Below are positions 39,035-48,438 of a DNA stretch of 64,000 bases, piece by piece. The stretch comes from an uncultured Kordiimonas sp. Lineage in GTDB: Bacteria; Pseudomonadota; Alphaproteobacteria; Sphingomonadales; Kordiimonadaceae. The stretch's first letter is position 1. Each line of letters opens with the position of its first letter. The translations under genes were made by a program, and so were the position numbers. The stretch lies in the NCBI GenBank assembly GCA_947503625.1, contig CANNEK010000005.1:1-64000 (forward strand), in the 5' to 3' direction. Under the pieces are notes generated by a model. The model was not told the DNA's origin, searched no databases, and saw only the letters and a program-made list of their open reading frames with translations.

Positions 39035-40505
39035 TGTTGAGCCGCCCGCTTGTTTCGTGGAACCACTGACGCCCGTCGCGTACCATCAGGTCATGAACCT
39101 CGTAAGGCCCCCAGGTGCCCGCTTGATAGGTTTTGAGCGGGCTGTCTGCCTGCTGCCAGTGTTCGATGATATTATCGACCCAGCGCCAGGCGTGTTCAAC
39201 TTCATCGCGGTGGACGAACAGGCTTTGGTCCCCGCGCGCGGCATCCAGTATCAACCGCAGGTACGGTCCAAGCCGCGTACCGCCATCGCCGACTACATCA
39301 AGGTTCATTTCCACTTCCTTGAGAGCCTCGGATTTGGAACCATGGTTTTTCACCATCATCCTGAGAGCCAGATGATCTTCTGGCTGCATGCGGATGATAA
39401 ACCTGTTCGGATTAATATGCTTGCCCCAGCCCGCATGCGGCGAATGCGGAATTGGCTTGAACTGGATAACGATCTCGGCAAACCGGTCTGGCAGGCGTTT
39501 GCCAGTACGCATATAAAAGGGCACGTTGGCCCAACGCCAGTTCTCGATATAGGTTTTGATAGCAACGAAAGTCTCGGTCGAGCTTTCATGATCAAGTTCC
39601 AAGTCGTCCTTGTATGACCCCACAGCTTCCCCGGCCATCGCCCCTGCCGTATATTGGGCACGGACCACATTGCTATCAATTTCAGGGCCCGAGTACTGCT
39701 TCAAGGACTTGAGGACCTTCAGCTTCTCATCCCGAATGCTGTCGCCGTCAAGCCGGGCTGGTGGCTCCATCGCGACGAGGCAGAGAAGCTGCAGCAAATG
39801 GTTCTGCACCATGTCGCGCATGGCACCGGTACCTTCATAAAAGCCGCCGCGCCCCTCTACGCCCAAATCTTCAGCAATTGTAATCTGAATATGATCGATG
39901 GTTCGCGCACTCCAGAGTTCCTCGAACATGATGTTCGAGAACCGCAACGCCAACAGGTTCTGAACCGCCTCCTTGCCAAGATAATGATCGATCCTGAAAG
40001 TCTGGCTTTCGTCAAAACACCTTCCAACATCGGCATTGATGGCTTGTGCGGACTCGAGGTCGTGCCCCAGAGGCTTTTCCAGCACCACGCGAGCACGCTG
40101 GCCGTTCAGATCGTACTCTCCCAATAGTTCGCACGTACGCGTAAACACTGCAGGAGGAACCGCCAGAAAATGAACCAGAGCGCGTCCATCATCGCTCTGC
40201 AACAACGCCTTCAACGCTTCCCAATCCGGACCGCCATCGGTCAAGCCCAGCTCAACCACCGTTACCATGCCGGCAAAAGTGTCCAGTGTATCTGCGTCAA
40301 CACCACATGCCGGGACATATTGCTCGAAAAGCTCTTCAAGCCACGTATGGGTGGATGTTTTCAACCCGGACCGCGAGGTCAGGACAATACGGCTTGCCAT
40401 ATCAACTCGCCCGGCAACCAGCCCTGCGTACAATGCTGGCAAGAGTTTGCGCCGCGACAAATCACCCGTGCCGCCAAAGATAACGAGATCAAATGCATCC
40501 TGCAT
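39027..40505 (-). CDS. zwf: Glucose-6-phosphate 1-dehydrogenase
   Basis: The enzyme (492 residues) feeds glucose 6-phosphate into the ED pathway. FGGTGDLSRRKLLPALY is the NADP-binding start, and FRIDHYLGKEAVQNLLALRFSN is the G6P-binding signature. NVPFYMRTGKRLPDRFAEIVIQFKP and the C-terminal AWRWVDNI segment complete the fold. Preceded by 39 bases after the PEPC-like gene on the same strand, so co-transcription with it is possible; no obvious LacI palindrome lies directly upstream. Confidence 0.97.
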   Translation of the reverse strand: MQDAFDLVIFGGTGDLSRRKLLPALYAGLVAGRVDMASRIVLTSRSGLKTSTHTWLEELFEQYVPACGVDADTLDTFAGMVTVVELGLTDGGPDWEALKALLQSDDGRALVHFLAVPPAVFTRTCELLGEYDLNGQRARVVLEKPLGHDLESAQAINADVGRCFDESQTFRIDHYLGKEAVQNLLALRFSNIMFEELWSARTIDHIQITIAEDLGVEGRGGFYEGTGAMRDMVQNHLLQLLCLVAMEPPARLDGDSIRDEKLKVLKSLKQYSGPEIDSNVVRAQYTAGAMAGEAVGSYKDDLELDHESSTETFVAIKTYIENWRWANVPFYMRTGKRLPDRFAEIVIQFKPIPHSPHAGWGKHINPNRFIIRMQPEDHLALRMMVKNHGSKSEALKEVEMNLDVVGDGGTRLGPYLRLILDAARGDQSLFVHRDEVEHAWRWVDNIIEHWQQADSPLKTYQAGTWGPYEVHDLMVRDGRQWFHETSGRLNNG

Positions 40506-40544
40506 AATCAGTCTTTCAAAATACCTGCGTTGACGAGCCGGTCA

Positions 40545-43367
40545 TTAACCGAAAGCGCCCGCTTTGAGGGCAATAAGCCCGCTTAATGTCAAAACAAGCT
40601 CATAGGCCTGTTCCAGTTGATCAAATATATTCCTGTGCACGTCAGCGTATCCGGAGGTTCTCCCCCCCGAATAGCTTGCCGGTTCACCGTAGCTTTCAGA
40701 GCTTTGAGTGTCAGATGCCTCCGGGAAAATCTTCCTCAGCCGGGCAATTGTGTCAGGCACCTCAAGATGCAGCAGTTCAACCAGCAATTCCTCCAGCGAA
40801 AAATCGAAACGGCTGGAAAAGCGCGGTACTTCCATAGACTTCATAAAGATAAACTGAATGAGGCCGATGCGCATTTCATGGAGTTCAAAAAGCTCCTGAT
40901 CCACGCGCTGGCTGTCCAGTATGGACATATCACAGTCCTCTTCCAGACAATCGGTCATCATACTGGCATCCCGGCGAAGTGATCGAACACAGGCATCGAT
41001 ACTGTCGCTGTCAAAAAGGCCTTCAAGCACGGTCGATAGCCTGCGCAGTTTGGCGCGTTGATCTTCCGACGATGCATCTTCACACCGGTCGAGCCAATAA
41101 CCCGGGCCAAGCAGCTTTGCATACGATTCGATCACTCCGACGTCGGACCGGGCCAAAGCATGCATAGCCATGCTTGTAACGATTTTTAACCGATCGGATT
41201 CTGCGTGTACGGCATTGAATTTATCGGGCGCACGCTCAATTGCGGTGCCAAGCCCTGCGCACGAATTGGCCAGATATCCCAGTTGTTGCAATACAGCGTT
41301 GTGGGGAATGGCGCGAATTTGGGAAATACGCTCCAGTCTCTGGTTGAGGGCACCGCCGCTCTGCCGTCTCATGGAACGCGAACCCGTCGGATACAGGAGA
41401 CTGCGGCCAATCGAATCGATCAACCGAACATAACCGGGATTATCTGTCAGCTGGTTCTGGTACTCGACAAGGGTCAGGAAAAAATCGAGCGCCCAACCGC
41501 GTTCGGCGTACAGACGGTCATCATCGGCATTATGATGGTCGAAACGCACCTCAAGGAAATCTGTCAGTGTCGCGAGTGCCGTTGATTCACTGAGAAACCA
41601 CAAGAAGCCTTCCGCGCCCTGAAAACTCACCTCATGTTTCTCCGGGCGTGAAAGCTCTGAAAGAGCTTGTCGGACACGAGGGGGCTGTGTGTAAACGAAC
41701 CGCTTCTTTAGCGATTCCGGATAGGCACCACGACCAATAGACTCGCCGTGCGTATCAAAAAACAACAACTGGATATCGCCAAGGCCGCGCGCTTTCCAAA
41801 GTCGCACCAGCCGCAGCTTGAAGCGTTCAATCGCCAAAGATGCTGCAGGCTGGCCGATGTAACGGCCTGAATCTGAGAACCCAAGTTGCAGGCAGAAACG
41901 GCCCTGTTTCCGGATATAATCTAGAAAGTGAGGGTTATCGATCAACTCGGCAATCACCCGATCACCACGCTCCAGCCCGACCGCGGTCTCGAACAGGGGC
42001 GATATCTCGACATAATCATCCACACCGAAAAGTTTGGCGTAATACAAGGCTGCCAACAGTGTAAACGGCGTATCGGACTCCGCAACAAGCATGCGTATGC
42101 GCGTTGCCGCGTCAAAGTGTTTGCGGAACTGGGCGGCCATCATGAAAACACGTTTGGCCGTCGTCCGCTCGGCGGCAAGCACGCCGTAATGAACGGATTG
42201 CGGTTTCACCGTCTCCAGTTTCGCCGTAATCGCAGACAAAAAATGCCGCCGCACTGCGCTTTGGTCCGGCGCTTTCGTCAGGTTGATCTCAGGGCCCATC
42301 GCATTGTGCAACTGTGCGGCGTTGAGGCGGAAATGGATGTGCGACAACCCCAGTCCCACCGAATGCCATTCGGTCGAGAGGATCGCAATCTCGCGCCATT
42401 CCATCGTCGCAAGCGGCATGGCAAGCAGGGCCTCAAGCGCTTCATTAATGGCGGCGCGTGCCTTTTCCTTAACCTTCTGATTTTCAACTGCGAGCCTGTT
42501 GAACTCAGCCAATGACTGGTCATCATCCTGCTGATAAGCCGACAATGCCTCCTGCCCCTCGCCAAAGCACGCCATGAGCGTTTCAAAACCGTTTCGGATC
42601 GTTTTAACGTGGGCCGCAGCATTCTTGTCATCCAGGCGAAGGTCTTCGACCGCCGTCTGGCACAACGCCAGCCCTGCGGTTGCCGTGCGGTAGCGAAACA
42701 GCAATCCAAGCGACCAGTTAATATCCGTGCGACCATCAAGATCAAACCCGACCCAGCTTGCAATGGTGGCGAGCCGGGGGCGCAGCTTCCTGACGTCTTC
42801 CGGATACAGGACAGCCGCTCTGTCAAAAACGACACCATATAGTATTCGCAAGCTGCGTCGCATGTTGCCAAGGGCAGTGTTGGCATACTCAAGTTCTTCG
42901 TGCAGGGTCGGTGATCTCTCGGGGTGTACGCGCTGGAGGGGTTTGCTTTCCAGTGCCCGGACCGCTGCCGCTTCCCCTTTATCAAGGGCTTCCATGAACG
43001 TGCCCGCACACTCCCAAGCTTCTTCCGATAACGAAAAGGTCGGGTGTGCCGTAACAACAAAGCCCGCCATTTCATCTTCAACCAGTTTACGAAAGGCTTC
43101 GAACGGCCTTTTTTCACCGGCACTATTGTGTGCAAGCCTGTCAACAACCGCCGTCAGCCTGTCTATATTTTTTGTGCGATCTACCGAACTCCATTTTTTA
43201 GTCATGCTGACAAGCCGCGACTTCAGCAGTGACTTGCCACGCGCGGAAAACTCGTCTGACAAACCGTTCAGGTCTTTCCTACCGGCCAGCAGGTCTGACG
43301 CGAGTTCATAACCAGCCGAAAGGTGCCTGCGACGCATCTCTGCACTATTTTTGCTAGTATTTGTCAT
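40545..43367 (-). CDS. Phosphoenolpyruvate-carboxylase-like protein with altered catalytic motifs
   Basis: The 940-residue product follows the PEPC fold along its whole length. TAHPT with His108, WVGFDLDGRTDINW, SPLFETAVGLE and GFSDSG correspond to conserved blocks, so the metal-binding Glu and Asp positions look kept. But the signature FHGRGGxxGRGG reads FDTHGESIGRGAYP, so the residues aligned with E. coli His579 and Arg581 are Asp538 and His540; TAHPTE has lost its Glu; the SNKDGG/SAKDAG Lys-Asp is SGRYIG; and the C terminus ends KAGAFG instead of RNTG. It may have a different activity or a regulatory role. ATG 43367 is chosen over an upstream frame start. It lies between the LacI gene and zwf. 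Confidence 0.85.
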   Translation of the reverse strand: MTNTSKNSAEMRRRHLSAGYELASDLLAGRKDLNGLSDEFSARGKSLLKSRLVSMTKKWSSVDRTKNIDRLTAVVDRLAHNSAGEKRPFEAFRKLVEDEMAGFVVTAHPTFSLSEEAWECAGTFMEALDKGEAAAVRALESKPLQRVHPERSPTLHEELEYANTALGNMRRSLRILYGVVFDRAAVLYPEDVRKLRPRLATIASWVGFDLDGRTDINWSLGLLFRYRTATAGLALCQTAVEDLRLDDKNAAAHVKTIRNGFETLMACFGEGQEALSAYQQDDDQSLAEFNRLAVENQKVKEKARAAINEALEALLAMPLATMEWREIAILSTEWHSVGLGLSHIHFRLNAAQLHNAMGPEINLTKAPDQSAVRRHFLSAITAKLETVKPQSVHYGVLAAERTTAKRVFMMAAQFRKHFDAATRIRMLVAESDTPFTLLAALYYAKLFGVDDYVEISPLFETAVGLERGDRVIAELIDNPHFLDYIRKQGRFCLQLGFSDSGRYIGQPAASLAIERFKLRLVRLWKARGLGDIQLLFFDTHGESIGRGAYPESLKKRFVYTQPPRVRQALSELSRPEKHEVSFQGAEGFLWFLSESTALATLTDFLEVRFDHHNADDDRLYAERGWALDFFLTLVEYQNQLTDNPGYVRLIDSIGRSLLYPTGSRSMRRQSGGALNQRLERISQIRAIPHNAVLQQLGYLANSCAGLGTAIERAPDKFNAVHAESDRLKIVTSMAMHALARSDVGVIESYAKLLGPGYWLDRCEDASSEDQRAKLRRLSTVLEGLFDSDSIDACVRSLRRDASMMTDCLEEDCDMSILDSQRVDQELFELHEMRIGLIQFIFMKSMEVPRFSSRFDFSLEELLVELLHLEVPDTIARLRKIFPEASDTQSSESYGEPASYSGGRTSGYADVHRNIFDQLEQAYELVLTLSGLIALKAGAFG

Positions 43368-43424
43368 GTCGAAGCTTTCCTGTCTGTACGAAAGTTGCCG
43401 GCTCAAATCTCTAATATCGAATGT

Positions 43425-44468
43425 TCACGTTTCAGCAGTGGTAGATGCTCTTAATATCAGCTCGAAGGGCAGTACATCATTTTCAGTAGCGTTTTCGGGT
43501 GAAACCAGCGGATCATTTTCAACCGGCCCGCCGTTGGAAATCTGGCTCATAAGCAACTCCGTTGCCCGATGACCAATTTGAACAATCGGCTGCCTGACGG
43601 TCGACAATCCCGGCCAGAACTGCCGGGACATTGGTGTATCGTCAAATCCCGCAACCGCGAGGTCAGCCGGGATCGACAAGCCCCGTCGATAAGCCTCATG
43701 CATAACCCCGGAGGCCATGTCATCATTGCTGGCGAAGATCGCTGTTGGCGGTTCTTCGTACGCTAGCAGTTTCCGGGCCGCAACCTCACCTGACGCGAAA
43801 TCAAATTCGCCGTGTTCCACGAATGACCCGTCCAGATCGAGACCTGCGTCTTCAAATGCCCGACAATAGCCTGAATATCGAAGCGCACTACAAGCGTGAT
43901 CCTCCGGGCCTTTGATGAAACCAATAGATGTATGGCCCGCAGCAATCAGATGGCTTGTCATAGCGCGCGCGGCATCCATTTCATCAATGTAAACTGCTGG
44001 CCCCCTCCCCGTCCCGGCGGAAGAAACAGACACAAACTTAACACCCGCTGTGGTCAGTTTATCCACCAAATCATGGTTGTCAGAAAGCGGCGGGGTCAGA
44101 ATGATACCATCCGGCTGCGTTGACCTCGTCCATTCCAGCAGGTCCGATATCTGATCGGCTGCCTCAGAGGATGGACACAAGGCGAGACCATAGTGCTGCT
44201 CGCGACATGCCTGTAAAATCCCCCGCTGCAGGTTTACGAGAAAACTGTCACTGGGGTTATCATAAACAAGACCTATCAAAAACGAACGTTTTCCCGCCAG
44301 CCCTCTTGCCGCCAGACTGGGTTTATAGTTCAACGATACAATCGCTTCCTGAACCCGTTCACGGGTGAGCTTCCTCACATTTGGCTCATGGTTCACAACA
44401 CGAGACACGGTCTTGATCGAAACACCCGCCACCCTGGCCACATCATTGATTGTAGCTGCAGACGCCAT
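43425..44468 (-). CDS. LacI family transcriptional regulator
   Basis: The N-terminal HTH is INDVARVAGVSIKTVSRVVNHEPNVR, with the hinge-helix region RVQEAIVSLNYKPSLAARGLAGKRS. The remaining residues 60-340 form the periplasmic-binding-type sugar sensor (LIGLVYDNPSDSFLVNLQRGILQACREQHYGLALCPS, AVAGFDDTPMSRQFWPGLSTV). It is divergent from glk and sits next to the ED genes, so it probably represses glk and perhaps other glucose genes. A perfect LacI-type palindrome lies in the glk leader. The ligand may be a sugar or sugar phosphate of this pathway. Confidence 0.94.
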   Translation of the reverse strand: MASAATINDVARVAGVSIKTVSRVVNHEPNVRKLTRERVQEAIVSLNYKPSLAARGLAGKRSFLIGLVYDNPSDSFLVNLQRGILQACREQHYGLALCPSSEAADQISDLLEWTRSTQPDGIILTPPLSDNHDLVDKLTTAGVKFVSVSSAGTGRGPAVYIDEMDAARAMTSHLIAAGHTSIGFIKGPEDHACSALRYSGYCRAFEDAGLDLDGSFVEHGEFDFASGEVAARKLLAYEEPPTAIFASNDDMASGVMHEAYRRGLSIPADLAVAGFDDTPMSRQFWPGLSTVRQPIVQIGHRATELLMSQISNGGPVENDPLVSPENATENDVLPFELILRASTTAET

Positions 44469-44608
44469 CTATTCTTCTCTCCTCATACCAGACCACACGC
44501 TACACCAAAAAAATCCAAGTGCCATGTGCGCTATTGTACGGACGGTTAACGACCAACCATAACACAGCCACATTGAGGATTTCATGGTGCTACGACAGTG
44601 CCGCTCGT

Positions 44609-44614
44609 TATAAT
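44609..44614 (+). promoter_or_regulatory. Putative -10 box of the glk promoter
   Basis: A perfect TATAAT lies about 100 bases before the likely glk start. No good -35 is seen at the usual spacing, so an activator or an extended element may be needed. A start of transcription near 44621 would place the operator just downstream. Confidence 0.45.
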
Positions 44615-44639
44615 CTGGTGAGGAAAGAGTATATGGATG

Positions 44640-44655
44640 TTGACAGCGCTGTCAA
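44640..44655. promoter_or_regulatory. LacI-family operator in the glk leader
   Basis: TTGACAGCGCTGTCAA is a perfect 16-bp palindrome with the CG centre favoured by LacI-family repressors. It lies between the LacI gene and glk, downstream of the TATAAT, where a bound repressor would block glk transcription. Its position inside the longest open frame also argues that glk is translated from a later start. Confidence 0.8.
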
Positions 44656-44713
44656 TGAGCGTTATCGATCTATTCACATACATTATATGATGACACGGTG
44701 GGAGAGCGCCCGT

Positions 44714-45733
44714 TTGGGTGGCCGGGGCATACTTTTGAACAGAACGCATAAAAAAATTCTGGTGGCCGATATTGGCGGCACAAATGCCCGCTTTGCGGTT
44801 GCCACAAAACCTGATGGGCAAATCCCGGGGTCGCTTGCGCCGGATATCAATCATTTTGCTGCATTTCCCTGCGCCGACTTTCACTCCCCTATTGAGCTCA
44901 TTGAGCACTATTCCCAATTGTCGGAAATGCCGGCATTTGACGCTGCCTGTTTTGCAGTTGCAGGCCCGGTAAGCCAAAACGCAGCGTACCTGACCAATCT
45001 TGGCTGGACAATTGACGGAAGCCAGATTGAACAACAACTGAATATCCCACAGGTAATCATTGCCAATGATTTCGAGGCCCTGGCCCGCTCGGTCACAGCT
45101 CTCGAGACGGATCAACTATTGACCTTGCACCAACCGGAACAAGAAGCATTAGCCGGGCCCATCAGCGTCATGGGGCCAGGCACAGGGTTTGGCCTGGCAC
45201 AGGTTTTCCGGGCAAAAGGTTTTATCACTGTTATCCCGACTGAAGGTGGTCATAGCAGCTTCGTGCCTCACGGGGAGCTGGAAAATGCAGTTTGGGGACA
45301 AGTCAAGGAAAGCATGGGCAGGATTACTATTGAGACTCTCATGTCAGGCGTCGGAATCATGAGGATCTACCGCGCACTATGCAGCCTGAAAGGCGTTACG
45401 CCACTGAACTATGAGCCCAGTACAATCAGTCAGTTGGCGCTTGATGATCAGGACGAGACGTGCGTGGATACATTAAAGGTATTTTGTAGCATGCTCGGAG
45501 GTGTTGCCAGCGACATTGCCCTGACACAAGGAGCAACCGGCGGTGTGTTCCTGGGCGGCGGTATTCTGCCTAAAATTGCCCCATTGGTGGAAAAAAGCGA
45601 GTTGCTGGCAAGATTCCTAGACAAACCGCCAATGGAAGGTTTTGTTACCAGAATTCCGCTGCACCTGATCACCGACCACGAAGCTGCATTGATCGGCGCT
45701 GCGCTCCTTGCCGAAGACACCTTGAACCGTTAG
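44714..45733 (+). CDS. glk: Glucokinase
   Basis: Phosphorylates glucose to glucose 6-phosphate, which zwf then uses. The Glk fold shows LVADIGGTNARFAV (phosphate loop), CFAVAGPV, the catalytic Asp in IANDFEALARSV, GPGTGFGLAQV, and EGGHSSFVPHG. The C-terminal GVFLGGGILPKI is the adenosine-binding segment. The start is unclear: TTG 44714 has GGAG about nine bases upstream, TTG 44735 gives the tidiest N terminus, ATG 44690 has no ribosome site and ATG 44633 overlaps the operator. The divergent LacI gene is its probable regulator. Confidence 0.94.
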   Translation: MGGRGILLNRTHKKILVADIGGTNARFAVATKPDGQIPGSLAPDINHFAAFPCADFHSPIELIEHYSQLSEMPAFDAACFAVAGPVSQNAAYLTNLGWTIDGSQIEQQLNIPQVIIANDFEALARSVTALETDQLLTLHQPEQEALAGPISVMGPGTGFGLAQVFRAKGFITVIPTEGGHSSFVPHGELENAVWGQVKESMGRITIETLMSGVGIMRIYRALCSLKGVTPLNYEPSTISQLALDDQDETCVDTLKVFCSMLGGVASDIALTQGATGGVFLGGGILPKIAPLVEKSELLARFLDKPPMEGFVTRIPLHLITDHEAALIGAALLAEDTLNR

Positions 45734-45792
45734 GCCGGAGACAAAGGTCAACACATCGCATGGCACGGCATTAAACGCCTTACCTGCACCTG

Positions 45793-46410
45793 CTAGCCTG
45801 CTGGAACAGTGCCGAGCAACATGCTCAGTCGCTGGTGATCCAGCTTTGCCGCCGACTCGACTGCGGTCTTGTATGGCTCTTTCGCAGTTTCCAGATCTTC
45901 GTGCTTGATGACCACACGGCGGTGCTCGCCGTGAACACGCCAGCTGTCTTCAGTTTTAAAAATGAACAACAGTTCGCCAACAGCGGTGATCACATAATAG
46001 GGCGCCTGGGACGTCAGTGGTAAATTGCGCGAGTAGCGGGGGAAGTAGAAATTCAGCCCATCGTGGCTGACCGGGCCACGGATACCCCCGATGATGCAGT
46101 CGGTAAAGGTGGTGTCGCTAACCACGGAACCAAGCATGTCCGAACACGTTAAGTTGCACGAGATAAATTCGCTGCCGTCAATATCGCAGGCTCGGAAAAC
46201 AGCACCGGAAAAGTCGCACTTGAAAAATATTGCGCTTGAAACCATTAGCAGGTGGAATTGAGCTTCACTAAAATCACAATTGACGAAAATGGTATCGGAC
46301 CAGTTCAAAACACTGCGAATTTTGAGTGCACTAATGCTCTCCTGCGCAAACTGCTCTCCCATGACCAGCTTGTGCGAGGGAAACATGTTGGTCAGTGTCT
46401 TAAGGTCCAT
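45793..46410 (-). CDS. Pentapeptide-repeat-like protein
   Basis: A 205-residue soluble protein with a short run of pentapeptide-like repeats (A/C-D-F/L/I-x-x), seen in NCDFSEAQF, KCDFSGAVF, ACDIDGSEF, SCNLTCSDM. These build a small right-handed beta-helix of two or three turns. The second half is a mixed domain with a segment rich in aromatic strands (YYVITAVGELLFIFKTEDSWRVHGEHRRVVI) that I do not recognise. No signal peptide. Its partner is unknown and there is no gyrase-related gene nearby. Confidence 0.7.
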   Translation of the reverse strand: MDLKTLTNMFPSHKLVMGEQFAQESISALKIRSVLNWSDTIFVNCDFSEAQFHLLMVSSAIFFKCDFSGAVFRACDIDGSEFISCNLTCSDMLGSVVSDTTFTDCIIGGIRGPVSHDGLNFYFPRYSRNLPLTSQAPYYVITAVGELLFIFKTEDSWRVHGEHRRVVIKHEDLETAKEPYKTAVESAAKLDHQRLSMLLGTVPAG

Positions 46411-46584
46411 TGGATAACCCCACCGTGCATAACTCTATAAAAACGCAGCGATTCGCTGCTGGATACTGAACAATAGTGTCCAGCCATTTGCATTCGGTAA
46501 ATGTTTGATTCAAATTTTAACTAATTTGCTTTTGACCAATCAGCCACAACCATGTCAGGGAAGAACACAGCACCCAAGAATACA

Positions 46585-46621
46585 GAAAGGCCGCCAGCTC
46601 CAGAGAGCATAGCGACCTTTC
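46585..46621 (-). terminator. Possible terminator after the TerB-like gene
   Basis: GAAAGGCCGC and GCGACCTTTC pair with one T-G mismatch, with an inner GCTC/GAGC stem. It lies about 45 bases past the TerB-like stop in the minus direction, but the following T content is poor, so the call is tentative. The rest of the spacer to 46411 holds nothing else that I can assign. Confidence 0.45.
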
Positions 46622-46665
46622 AAATTCTATTGTCTACGGGGCTTTGGCAATTACCAGACAAGCAC

Positions 46666-47121
46666 CTAGCGTTTAATCGGGTCTTCCGCCAGACCCGCCA
46701 TTTGAGCCGGCGTCAGATCAAGTGAATCGACCACGCCGTTAAAGAAATCGACTTCGAACGGGCTCACTTTGCCATCAACTTTGATAAGCTTCCCAAGTGC
46801 CTGGACTACAAGCTGGCGATCGGCAACATCGATTTTCGATTTGATCTTTGACAAATAGCGCCCGAGGCTCGCTTCCTTAAACAGGTCGGAAATTGCGGCA
46901 ACGCGCACATCTTTTTCACTGACCTCTGACCCTGTCGCTTCCTTGATGATGGCTTGTACCGTCGCAACCTCTACCGAGTCGATATTACAATCGGCACTCG
47001 TGGCCCTTGCGAGGGTCATCAACAACACTTCTTCGACAAGCTCTTTCTTGTCAGCATCTGACAGTTCTTTGTCACCGAAGCGGAACATTTCCATAATGTG
47101 GCTGAGTTTAGAGATACTCAT
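46666..47121 (-). CDS. TerB-like domain protein
   Basis: A 151-residue all-helical protein. The core LVEEVLLMTLARATSADCNIDSVEVATVQAIIKEATG and the later LVVQALGKLIKVDGKVSPFEVDFFNGVVDSLDLT each form a TerB-type helical pair with metal-binding acidic loops (DCNIDSVE, DGKVSPFE). TerB/DjlA-N domains are found in tellurite-resistance and membrane-stress proteins. Stand-alone TerB proteins have no fixed role. No other ter gene is nearby. Confidence 0.82.
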   Translation of the reverse strand: MSISKLSHIMEMFRFGDKELSDADKKELVEEVLLMTLARATSADCNIDSVEVATVQAIIKEATGSEVSEKDVRVAAISDLFKEASLGRYLSKIKSKIDVADRQLVVQALGKLIKVDGKVSPFEVDFFNGVVDSLDLTPAQMAGLAEDPIKR

Positions 47122-47321
47122 GACAGTTTCCTTCCCCTTTTCAAGATCGGCATACAGCTATTTTTCTTCATGCCGGCCTGTCCCTAGTTGCCGCCAAACG
47201 GCGTGTTCTAACCTTGAGAACGATACCAACGCAAAACCGCACGCGGGTCAAGCGGTAGTCTGCGGAATTTATCGAATTCTGTGTATTTTCTGACGTATGA
47301 TACCAGTAGCGCATTAGTACA

Positions 47322-48287
47322 CTAGGTCAGCAACGCTTCGCTCACTTCCCATAAACGCTCGGCACTCTCACCATTTACCGCCCAGGGGGCAACATGCAGG
47401 TATCGCGGCGATTCCTGCGTCATCAGTTCAGCGACATCGCAGTCTTCGCAGTAAACTCCGCCCTTTTCTGTAAGTCTGTCCGAGGTGGCGCACCACAGAC
47501 TGGTGGCGGCACCGCCCTCTGGTGACTTGAAAAGCTTGCTGGCTGTTTCAGAGATATTGCCTTCACTGTCTGTCCAGCCAAGTGCAGCCATTTCCGCAAC
47601 CGGCAAATGGCGTTGCAAAGGGGTCAGAATTCCGCCTGGGTGCACTGAAAATGCCAGAAGCCCCTCGCTGCCAAACCGTTGTTGCAGACCAACGGCAAAC
47701 AAGGCATTGGCGGTTTTTGCCTGACCATAAGCCCGCCATTTATCATAAGGTTCTGCAGAGAAATGAATATCATCCCAGCGAATATCGCTTTGCTTGTGCG
47801 CGATTGATGACAAGCTGACGACACGGGGGCGATCCGCGGCCAACAAGGCAGGCATCAATTTTTGTGTCATAGCAAAATGACCAAGATGGTTGACACCGAG
47901 CTGCGCCTCCCACCCTGGACCCACCCTCGTTTCAGGGCAGGCCATAATCGCTGCGTTGTTAATCAGGATATCCAGGGGTTTGCCTGTATCAACAAACCCA
48001 TCGGCAAACGCGGTAGCGCTGTTGATGTCCGCAAGATCCATCGCATAAACCGAAACATTGTCGCCAAAGTCAGCCAGTGCCGCCCTCGCAACGTCTGGTC
48101 GACGGGCCGGCACGACAACTTCTGCTCCCACATCGACGAGTGCGCGAACCGTCTCAAGACCAAGCCCTGAATAACCACCGGTGACGATCGCGGTTTTCCC
48201 CGTCAGATCAACGCCCGCCAGCACATCTGCTGCGAGCGACTTTGCGCCAAAACCCGAACCCGTTTTCGCCTGAATGGTATCAGTCAT
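47322..48287 (-). CDS. SDR family oxidoreductase (retinol dehydrogenase-like)
   Basis: The 321-residue enzyme has TGGYSGLG (cofactor loop), ARRPDVARAAL after strand 2 (Arg favouring NADP), LINNAAIMACPE, catalytic Ser in VSLSSIAHK and YGQAKTAN (Tyr-x-x-x-Lys). The long C-terminal part with GGILTPLQRHL and the GGAATSLWCATSDRL segment is typical of WW-domain-oxidoreductase/retinol-dehydrogenase-like SDRs. ATG 48287 is used because a GGGAG site precedes it. The substrate is unknown. It is divergent from the next gene. Confidence 0.9.
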   Translation of the reverse strand: MTDTIQAKTGSGFGAKSLAADVLAGVDLTGKTAIVTGGYSGLGLETVRALVDVGAEVVVPARRPDVARAALADFGDNVSVYAMDLADINSATAFADGFVDTGKPLDILINNAAIMACPETRVGPGWEAQLGVNHLGHFAMTQKLMPALLAADRPRVVSLSSIAHKQSDIRWDDIHFSAEPYDKWRAYGQAKTANALFAVGLQQRFGSEGLLAFSVHPGGILTPLQRHLPVAEMAALGWTDSEGNISETASKLFKSPEGGAATSLWCATSDRLTEKGGVYCEDCDVAELMTQESPRYLHVAPWAVNGESAERLWEVSEALLT

Positions 48288-48438
48288 CGCTCCCGCTCCC
48301 TGTACCTTCACATCACCTGCAATCAAAGTATGCTGAAACCCGCAGGTTTCAAAATACAGCCGTCATTATGCTAATACACTTGTTTTATGCGTCAGTGCAC
48401 GCCATGTACCAAAACAGATATCTGGGGAGATGAAAGCC

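Noticed and set aside
42278-43147. Minus-strand frame of 289 residues
   Set aside because: It is an alternative frame inside the PEPC-like gene, with no motif; the PEPC frame carries the conserved blocks.
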